Below, in pieces: positions 35,717 to 42,475 of a stretch of DNA of 42,475 bases (the stretch's first letter is position 1; each line of letters starts with the position of its first letter). The DNA comes from Dinghuibacter sp035492835 (GTDB taxonomy: Bacteria; Bacteroidota; Bacteroidia; Chitinophagales; Chitinophagaceae), in assembly GCF_035492835.1 (NCBI RefSeq), contig NZ_DATJIY010000110.1, positions 1 to 42,475 on the forward strand. Direction: 5' to 3'. The position numbers were made by a program, and so were the translations under genes. The notes beneath the pieces were generated by a model that was not told where the DNA came from, made no database searches, and saw only the letters and a list, made by a program, of their open reading frames with translations.

Positions 35717-36598
35717 ATGAGCGTCCTGGTCAATAAGCACAGCAAGATTATCGTACAAGGATTTACCGGCACGGAAGGCACCTTCCACGCCAGCCAGATG
35801 ATCGAATACGGCACGCAGGTAGTCGGCGGCGTTACCCCCGGCAAGGGCGGAACCCAGCACCTGGATCGCCCGGTATTCAACACCGTGGACGACGCCGTAA
35901 AAGCGACCGGCGCGGACGTCAGCATCATTTTCGTACCCCCGGCCTTTGCCGCCGACGCCATCATGGAAGCCGCGGAAGCGGGGATCGGGTTGATCATCTG
36001 TATCACCGAAGGCATCCCCGTCCAGGACATGGTCAAGGCCCGGCACTACCTCGAGGGTAAGCCCGCCCGCCTGATCGGTCCCAACTGTCCCGGCGTCATC
36101 ACCGCGGGGGAATGTAAAGTGGGGATCATGCCCGGCTTTATCTTCAAAAAGGGCACCATCGGTATCGTTTCAAAATCGGGTACCCTGACCTACGAGGCCG
36201 CCGACCAGCTCGTTAAAGCCGGTCTGGGCCATACCACCGCGATCGGCATCGGGGGTGACCCCATCATCGGGACCACCACCAAAGAGGCCGTCGAGCTGCT
36301 GATGAAGGACCCCGAAACCGAAGGCATCGTCATGATCGGCGAAATCGGCGGCGGCATGGAAGCCGAGGCCGCGCGTTGGATCAAAGAAAACGGCACCAAA
36401 CCCGTAGTCGGGTTCATCGCCGGTCAAACCGCCCCTCCCGGCCGCCGTATGGGCCACGCCGGCGCCATCGTCGGCGGAGCCGACGACACCGCCGCCGCCA
36501 AGATGAAAATCATGGCCGACTGCGGCATCCACGTAGTAGCCAGCCCCGCGGATATCGGCAAGACCATGGCCGACGTCATCAAAAACAAGAAAAAATAA
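35717..36598 (+). CDS. sucD: Succinate-CoA ligase subunit alpha
   Basis: 293 residues, the standard length. The alpha subunit binds CoA and carries the phospho-histidine intermediate while succinyl-CoA is turned into succinate with formation of ATP or GTP in the TCA cycle. CoA-binding is seen at FTGTEGTFHASQMIEYGTQ and GGVTPGKGG; the active-site region is GHAGAIVGGADDTA. GPNCPGVITAGECKVGIMPG and SKSGTLTYEAADQL are typical. The partner sucC is not in the window, so the two subunit genes are separate here. A strong terminator follows. Confidence 0.96.
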   Translation: MSVLVNKHSKIIVQGFTGTEGTFHASQMIEYGTQVVGGVTPGKGGTQHLDRPVFNTVDDAVKATGADVSIIFVPPAFAADAIMEAAEAGIGLIICITEGIPVQDMVKARHYLEGKPARLIGPNCPGVITAGECKVGIMPGFIFKKGTIGIVSKSGTLTYEAADQLVKAGLGHTTAIGIGGDPIIGTTTKEAVELLMKDPETEGIVMIGEIGGGMEAEAARWIKENGTKPVVGFIAGQTAPPGRRMGHAGAIVGGADDTAAAKMKIMADCGIHVVASPADIGKTMADVIKNKKK

Positions 36599-36642
36599 CG
36601 CCCCCCGGCGCGCCAACCGCGCCGCTGTGCCCACCGATACTC

Positions 36643-36671
36643 GCCGCCGGCTTCGCCGGCGGCATTTTTTT
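36643..36671 (+). terminator. Rho-independent terminator after sucD
   Basis: Nine-base perfect GC stem (36643-36651 and 36655-36663) with loop TTC, then A and seven T. It lies about 45 bases after the sucD stop. Confidence 0.9.
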
Positions 36672-36709
36672 GCCCACCCATTTGTGTAATCCATCCGGTT
36701 TTTGCACCC

Positions 36710-36729
36710 TAGTGTCTATCTTGACACTA
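36710..36729. promoter_or_regulatory. Inverted repeat upstream of the alpha-2-macroglobulin gene
   Basis: TAGTGTC, six bases, GACACTA is a perfect seven-base inverted repeat ending 11 bases before the ATG. TTTG at 36701-36704 may be a -33 element and TAAATCTG at 36728-36735 an imperfect -7 box, though that would give an almost leaderless mRNA. It probably binds a dimeric repressor. Confidence 0.45.
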
Positions 36730-36740
36730 AATCTGGTTCT

Positions 36741-39700
36741 ATGCCCCGCCGGAAAACACTCGCTAGCCTATTGCTGTTGTTCTGCTCCACCACCCTATGC
36801 GCCCAAACCTACCAACGGGCCTGGGAAACCGTAGACTCGCTCGACCGGCTATCCCAACCCCGGACCGCCCTGGACATCGTCCGGTCGGTCTACGCCCGCG
36901 CCAGGCGCGAAAACAACACGCCTCAGGCCATACGGGCCTTGCTGTATACCGTCAGCGTCGACCGTCCCCTGGAGGAAAATGCGGACAGCGCGGCGATCCG
37001 GCTATGGGAAGGCGCAACCGATTCGTTCCCGGAGCCGGCCCGGTCGGTGCTCCTGAATATCCAGGCCCAGGCATATGCCAATTATTTGTCCCATCATTAC
37101 TACCTGATTTACCGGCGAACCCCCGTCGCCGGCGGTCCCGGTCCGGACCTGGCGACCTGGACCGCCCAGGACTTCAATCATAAGGTAGACAGCTTGTTTA
37201 CGGCTTCGCTCCGGGATACCGGGCTCCTGGCCTCCACCAGCGTTTCCGACTTCGAGCCGATCCTCCAACCCGGGAACAGCCGGGCGCTGCGACCCACCCT
37301 TTTCGACCTGCTGGCCCACCGCGCCCTCCAGTACTATGCCATACAACCCGGTGAAACGACCGACACGCTATTGCTGTCTCCGGCCGGCGTCTTCGTGACG
37401 CATACCTTCCCCGAAGCGGGACCCTTCTGGAAAGGCGTCCGCCTCTACCAGATCCTGCTCCGCCTGCACGCCCGGGACGCGCGGCCAGACGCCTTTGTCG
37501 ACGCGGACCTCAGCCGGCTCGACTACCTCCGCAGTCGCAGCCCCTTCTTTCAGGAACCGTATGGCCAGACGCTGACCGGGCTTTCGGAGCGGTACAAGGA
37601 CCAGGAAGCGGGCGCCATGGCCACCTGGAAGCTGGCCGTCTATTGGCAGGAAGCCGGTTGGAGATATCCATACGATACCACGGTCCGGTGGCGGCTTAAA
37701 CAGGCCTCCGACCTGCTCGAAGACGTCGTCCGGCGATACCCCCACAGCCAGGCCGCCGGGAACGCCCGGGTGAACCTGGCTGCCCTCCATGAACCCCAGC
37801 TCCAGGTCAACGCGGAGCACGTAATCCCGCCCGGCAAGCCTTTCCTGGCGTCGGTCTCTTTCAAGAATTCCTCCAACCTGTCCTTGCGTATCCTGCGTTC
37901 GACGCCGGACCTGGCCCAGGCCCTCAGGGAGGGTCAGCCCAACGCCCTTACCGTCGCCCGCGCTTTGCGCGCATGGAACCAATCCATCCCCGATCCGGGC
38001 GATCTGCAGCGGCACGTGACCGAAATAAAGATCGATGCGTTGCCTGCCGGCCCCTATATTCTGCTGGTGGCGATCAACGGCCATTTCGGAGCGGATACCC
38101 TCCCCATGGTAGCCGTCCCCTTCCAGGTCTCCTCCATCGCCTGGGTGTCCACCGGAGCGGACGTCATCTTCGTCCTCGACCGGCAGACCGGCGCCCCCCT
38201 GGCGGATGCCCGCATACACGTCACCAGTAAGGTATCCGATCAAAAAGAGGACTATACCGCGGACAAGGACGGGCGTTTTGCCTTCGACCGCGGGAAGGGC
38301 GCCATCGATATGCGCAACCGCGACATAGCGGTATACCACGACGGCGACAGCCTATCCCTGTCCGACATGCCGCCCTTGGCCTTTGTTCGCAACGGTGGCA
38401 CCCCCATCGTGCCCCGTTTTTCCTACTTCACCGACAGGGCCATCTATCGTCCGGGGCAAACCGTTTACTTCAAGGCCATTGGCGTCATCCGCGATACGGA
38501 GCAGGGGACGGACATCCCCTATCAGCCGCACCGGAAATTGACTTTTACGCTCAAAAGCGGTATCCAGGTCATCGATTCGGTGTCGCTTCAACCCAACGAA
38601 TTCGGGTCGGTACACGGCCGGTTCACCATACCATCCCAGGCGCCGCTGTCCACCATGACCATCAGCGGCGGAGGGACGAATGACAGGAAAAGCATCTCGG
38701 TGGAAGAATACAAGCGGGCCCGATATGAAGTCGTGATCGACCGGCCGTCGGGCGACTACCGGCTGGGTGACTCGTTGAACCTCCATGGCCGCGCGGCCGC
38801 CTATGCCGGCAACCCCGTGGGCGGTGCCCGCGTCGTCTATACCGTGACCCGCACCCAACCCCGCCCATTGCGCTTCGTGCCCTTGGCGAGCCCTGCCGAA
38901 ATCATCCTCCAGGACAGCGCCCGGACCGGAGCGGATGGTTCGTTCGGCATCCGTTTTGCCCTGCGGCCGCCGGTCGATGCCCACCTGGAGACGGACGTCT
39001 ACGTCTTCCAGGTGTACGCGACCGTCACCGACATCAACGGCGAAACGCACGCCGCCGAGTACACGGTCAACGCCGGCCATGCCGCCGTGCTGCTGACCTG
39101 GCAGCTACCCGCGACCGGCAGCGTCGTTTCCGACAGCCTCCGTTCGCTGAACATCATAGCCGTAAACCCGGCCGGGGCGCCGGTGAAAAGCCTGATTACG
39201 ATCACCCTTTCGCGGCTTACCGCGCCGCCGGCGCAGCTCCCCCGCCCCATCAGCTGGGAAACGCCCGACGTGTTCACCATACCGGAGGACACCTTTCATA
39301 TTCTTTTCCCCCACCATGCCTATGGTCCGGTACCGGACCGCGACCAGTGGCCCGTTGAGGCGCGCGTCCTCAGGGACACCGTGACCGCCTGGACGCACCC
39401 GGGTGTGTCGCTCCATGGGCTCCGACTGCCCTCCGGCGTCTACCGCGTCGAAGCCACGGCCACCGACGACAAGGGTTTTCCCGTCAGCGCCAAAACCTAC
39501 CTGGAGGTATTCAATCCCTCCGGCGGGTCGCTCCCCTATCCGGCATACGATTGGCAACTCGACGCCGACAGCACCTTGTACGCCGGATCGTCCGCGGGCC
39601 CCCGGTACGTCATCGAGCACATCAACCAGGCCGGGCGCTCCCGCATCCGGTTTTTACGGTTAACCGATACCGTTACCATGTTGCCCACGCCCCCCGCCGG

Positions 39701-42475
39701 GGTCAGCGCGGACGGCGCGACCGTAGGCATCGCTTTTGTCCGGGACAACCGCGTCTTTACAAAGTCGTATACCATTGCCGCCCGGGAAGGGGCCGGCCGC
39801 CTGAACCTCCATTATGCCACTTTTCGCGACCACTTGGAACCCGGGAGCGCCGAACGGATGACGCTATCCATCCACGGCCCGGGTCACGAAGCCGCCGACG
39901 CCGAAGTACTGGCGTCGATGTATGACGCCTCTCTCGACCAGTTCGTCAAAGACGCTTGGCGCATCCCGGCGATCAACCAACAGTATACCCGCCCGATCCG
40001 GTGGTCGACCTATGGCTTCGACGATAGTTATGGCCGCCCCCTCCAGGTCGGCTTTAAAGCCGCGCCCAACCACGAGCCCGTCGAATACGACGAAATCCTG
40101 GACAAGGCCTCCATCCCGGGAAACATCACCGCATATGGCTCGCCCAGGATAATGATACGCGGCGCAGCCACGTCGGACAACGATCGCTATTTGCCGACGG
40201 TCCGGGTCCCCGATGACACCGTCGAAACCATTGGCTACTTCAGCCGCCCTCCGGCGCCCCAACCCGCACCGCTCGTGTCGATTCGCCAGAACTTCGCCGA
40301 GACCGCTTTCTTCTATCCCGACCTCCGCACCGACAGCGCGGGCAATGTATCCTATTCCTTCACCATGCCCGACGCCCTTACACGTTGGACGCTACAGACG
40401 CTGGCGCACACGCGCAGCCTGGCCTTCGGGGTGAATCACCAGGACCTCGTCACGCAAAAGACCCTGATGCTCCAACCCAATATCACCCGCTTCCTCCGCG
40501 AAGGAGACGATGCCTGGCTGAGCGCCAAGGTCGTCAACATGGATAGCTCGACACTCCGGGGCGCGGTTCGCCTGGAAATCCTCGACGCGTTGACCATGAA
40601 GACCGTGAGCAACATCTCCCGGACCCCGTCACAGCCGTTGAGCCTGGCGCCGGGCGCCGCCACCGCGGTCCGGTTCCGCGTGACTATCCCCATGGGCTTC
40701 ACCCATCCCCTCGTCTACCGGCTGACCGCAAAGGCGGGCGCCTTCAGCGACGGCGAGCAGGGGCCCATCCCCATCCTCAACCGCCGCATCCTCGTCACCG
40801 ACACCTATCCCCTGAACCTCGACGGAGACGCGCCCCGCCAGGTTGACGTCCAGCCCTTGCTACAAGCAGCCCCCGGCACGCCCTACCGGCTGACACTGGA
40901 ATACAGCGCGAGCCCCGCGTGGTATGTCCTGCGCGCCCTCCCTTATATCGAAGGCGCCTCGGACGCCTGTCCCCAGTTCGTCCTCGACCGGTATTACACC
41001 AAGGCCCTCGGCGCCGGTATATTGGACGCCCTGCCGTCGGCCCGCGCAGCCTTGTCCGACACCGGCCGTTCCCCCCTCGACAGGAACCCTGAATTAAAAA
41101 CCGCCCTGCTCCAGGAGACCCCCTGGGTCCTCGACGCCGCCGGCGAAAACGCCGCCCTCCGGCGCCTGTCCAATTTCCTGGACCCCGACCGCCTTGCCCA
41201 CGACCGTTGGGACGACCTCCATTCCCTGGTCAATCTCCAGCAGCCGTCCGGCGCCTTCCCCTGGTTCACGGGCGGTGGCGACAACCGCTATGTCACCCAA
41301 TACATCCTTACCCACCTGGGGCGCCTTTCCTCCCTCGGCATGCTCCCCGCCGGCGACCGCAAAACGCTGGACAAAACCATCCGGGACGCGCTCGCCTGGT
41401 TGGACGATCAAATCCGGGAGGATTACGCCAAATCCATTTACTCGGACGAAGACATACAATACCTCTATACCCGTAGCTTCTTTCCGGACGCCGCTACCGA
41501 CGCGCGCACCAAGGCCGCCATCGACTATTATTTCATCCAGGCCAGGAACCGGTGGACAACCGCCAGCCTCCTGGAACAAGGCATGATCGCGATCGCCTGT
41601 CACCGCGACGGCGACACCGCCACCGCCGGCCTCATCCTCCAATCCCTCGCCCAACGTTCCCTCTATACACCCGACCTCGGCCGCTACTGGAAGATGGACG
41701 AAGGCTGGTATTGGTACCAGGCCCCCATCGAAACCCAAGCCATGCTCCTGTCCGCGTTTGCTGAAATAAAGAAAGACATGGTCTTCACCGACCAGCTCCG
41801 CACCTGGCTCCTTGGCCAAAAGCAAACCCACGGCTGGTCCACCAGCTCCGCCACCGCCGACGCCTGCTATGCCTTACTCCTGGGCGGCCGCGACTGGCTA
41901 AACGCCCCGCCCACCCTGACCGCGCGGCTCGGCGACGTCACCGTCACCCCGCAGGCCTCCGCCCCCTACGTCAAAATGCAATGGGAAAATCCCCGGCCTG
42001 CCCTCGGCGCGATCACCCTCCACCGCACCGGCAACACCACCCACCGCTCCTGGGCCGCCGTCTACTATCAACACTTCGAAACCCTCGACACCGTCACCGC
42101 CGCCCAAACCACCCTCGCCGTCCAAAAACAACTCTTTGTGGTCCCCCCCACCGGCAACCTCCTTCGCCCCCTCCACGACGGCGACACCCTCCACACCGGC
42201 GACCGCGTCCGTATCCGCCTCGTCCTAAGAAGCGACCGCTCCCTGGACTTCGTCCACCTTAAGGACCTTCGCCCCGCCTGTCTAGAACCCGTCGAGACCC
42301 TCAGCGGCTACCATTGGCAAGGCGGCCTCGGCTACTACTTCAGCCCCGCCGACCTCAGCACCAGCTTCTACCTGGACCACCTCCCTCGCGGAACCTTCGT
42401 CCTGGAATACGACCAATACGTCAACATGGCAGGCGCCTTCGCCGGCGGCATCGCGACGCTCCAAAGCTTCTACGC
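36741..42475 (+). CDS. Alpha-2-macroglobulin-family protein (3' end outside window)
   Basis: 1911 codons with no stop before the window edge. The last residues (YDQYVNMAGAFAGGIATLQSFYA) match the end of the family, so only a few residues are missing. The signal peptide is about 1-22 (ending LCAQ), so the protein is exported, probably to the periplasm or envelope. A carboxypeptidase-like repeat lies near residue 475, MG2 at about 560 (FTDRAIYRPGQTVYFK), the central A2M domain near 1185 (YPDLRTDSAGNVSYSFTMP), and a helical terpenoid-cyclase-like domain from about 1400. The thioester site is degenerate: C1410 is followed by PQF instead of xEQ. Family members trap proteases; without a thioester this one may act only by conformational trapping or serve another role. 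Confidence 0.88.
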   Translation, partial: MPRRKTLASLLLLFCSTTLCAQTYQRAWETVDSLDRLSQPRTALDIVRSVYARARRENNTPQAIRALLYTVSVDRPLEENADSAAIRLWEGATDSFPEPARSVLLNIQAQAYANYLSHHYYLIYRRTPVAGGPGPDLATWTAQDFNHKVDSLFTASLRDTGLLASTSVSDFEPILQPGNSRALRPTLFDLLAHRALQYYAIQPGETTDTLLLSPAGVFVTHTFPEAGPFWKGVRLYQILLRLHARDARPDAFVDADLSRLDYLRSRSPFFQEPYGQTLTGLSERYKDQEAGAMATWKLAVYWQEAGWRYPYDTTVRWRLKQASDLLEDVVRRYPHSQAAGNARVNLAALHEPQLQVNAEHVIPPGKPFLASVSFKNSSNLSLRILRSTPDLAQALREGQPNALTVARALRAWNQSIPDPGDLQRHVTEIKIDALPAGPYILLVAINGHFGADTLPMVAVPFQVSSIAWVSTGADVIFVLDRQTGAPLADARIHVTSKVSDQKEDYTADKDGRFAFDRGKGAIDMRNRDIAVYHDGDSLSLSDMPPLAFVRNGGTPIVPRFSYFTDRAIYRPGQTVYFKAIGVIRDTEQGTDIPYQPHRKLTFTLKSGIQVIDSVSLQPNEFGSVHGRFTIPSQAPLSTMTISGGGTNDRKSISVEEYKRARYEVVIDRPSGDYRLGDSLNLHGRAAAYAGNPVGGARVVYTVTRTQPRPLRFVPLASPAEIILQDSARTGADGSFGIRFALRPPVDAHLETDVYVFQVYATVTDINGETHAAEYTVNAGHAAVLLTWQLPATGSVVSDSLRSLNIIAVNPAGAPVKSLITITLSRLTAPPAQLPRPISWETPDVFTIPEDTFHILFPHHAYGPVPDRDQWPVEARVLRDTVTAWTHPGVSLHGLRLPSGVYRVEATATDDKGFPVSAKTYLEVFNPSGGSLPYPAYDWQLDADSTLYAGSSAGPRYVIEHINQAGRSRIRFLRLTDTVTMLPTPPAGVSADGATVGIAFVRDNRVFTKSYTIAAREGAGRLNLHYATFRDHLEPGSAERMTLSIHGPGHEAADAEVLASMYDASLDQFVKDAWRIPAINQQYTRPIRWSTYGFDDSYGRPLQVGFKAAPNHEPVEYDEILDKASIPGNITAYGSPRIMIRGAATSDNDRYLPTVRVPDDTVETIGYFSRPPAPQPAPLVSIRQNFAETAFFYPDLRTDSAGNVSYSFTMPDALTRWTLQTLAHTRSLAFGVNHQDLVTQKTLMLQPNITRFLREGDDAWLSAKVVNMDSSTLRGAVRLEILDALTMKTVSNISRTPSQPLSLAPGAATAVRFRVTIPMGFTHPLVYRLTAKAGAFSDGEQGPIPILNRRILVTDTYPLNLDGDAPRQVDVQPLLQAAPGTPYRLTLEYSASPAWYVLRALPYIEGASDACPQFVLDRYYTKALGAGILDALPSARAALSDTGRSPLDRNPELKTALLQETPWVLDAAGENAALRRLSNFLDPDRLAHDRWDDLHSLVNLQQPSGAFPWFTGGGDNRYVTQYILTHLGRLSSLGMLPAGDRKTLDKTIRDALAWLDDQIREDYAKSIYSDEDIQYLYTRSFFPDAATDARTKAAIDYYFIQARNRWTTASLLEQGMIAIACHRDGDTATAGLILQSLAQRSLYTPDLGRYWKMDEGWYWYQAPIETQAMLLSAFAEIKKDMVFTDQLRTWLLGQKQTHGWSTSSATADACYALLLGGRDWLNAPPTLTARLGDVTVTPQASAPYVKMQWENPRPALGAITLHRTGNTTHRSWAAVYYQHFETLDTVTAAQTTLAVQKQLFVVPPTGNLLRPLHDGDTLHTGDRVRIRLVLRSDRSLDFVHLKDLRPACLEPVETLSGYHWQGGLGYYFSPADLSTSFYLDHLPRGTFVLEYDQYVNMAGAFAGGIATLQSFY

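Overview
The window looks like a chromosome segment from a GC-rich member of the Bacteroidota, most likely family Chitinophagaceae. The evidence is the gene content (outer-membrane barrels with a carboxypeptidase-regulatory-like N-terminus, a malic enzyme fused to a phosphotransacetylase domain, a long SecA with an SEC-C tail, a very large alpha-2-macroglobulin) and promoters of the Bacteroidota type (TTTG, about 19 bases, TAnnTTTG). The genus is not determined. No RNA gene, insertion sequence, CRISPR array or integrase was seen, and no stretch over 300 bases lacks a gene.

Layout. Bases 79-6540 hold minus-strand housekeeping genes: MFS transporter, ATP synthase gamma, ScpB, diaminopimelate decarboxylase, a secreted thioredoxin, a DUF4442 protein and a beta-CASP metallo-beta-lactamase nuclease. 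Bases 6630-21338 are accessory: three paralogous outer-membrane barrel proteins surround a compact peptide secretion locus. Bases 21565-27200 carry secA-deoC-SPOR protein-M20 amidohydrolase on the plus strand. Bases 27229-31641 are a six-gene minus-strand ABC transporter operon with its own YtrA-like GntR regulator, a strong promoter and a perfect inverted-repeat operator candidate. Bases 31770-36598 carry the malic enzyme, an MlaE/MlaF-type lipid transporter pair and sucD, closed by a terminator. Bases 36741 to the end hold a nearly complete alpha-2-macroglobulin-like protein that runs off the window.

The most interesting part is 12192-18324. Three small genes encode precursors with a double-glycine leader (consensus L[ST]xxxMKxIKGG) and cores of 53-54 residues. 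Each core has exactly six cysteines in one pattern: C-x(6-10)-C-x(10-11)-C-G-x3-C-x5-C-x(4-6)-C. With them are a C39-peptidase ABC exporter with an intact catalytic set, its HlyD-type adaptor, and a 534-residue membrane protein that joins a C39-like domain lacking the catalytic cysteine, a VKOR domain with all four redox cysteines, and a DsbA/thioredoxin domain. My inference is a secretion system for disulfide-rich peptides: the ABC protein cuts the leader and exports the core, HlyD bridges the periplasm, and the VKOR-thioredoxin protein oxidises the cysteines, perhaps docking precursors through its dead C39 domain. Two of the precursor genes share an upstream block that probably co-regulates them. 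The activity of the peptides (bacteriocin, signal or other) cannot be read from the sequence.
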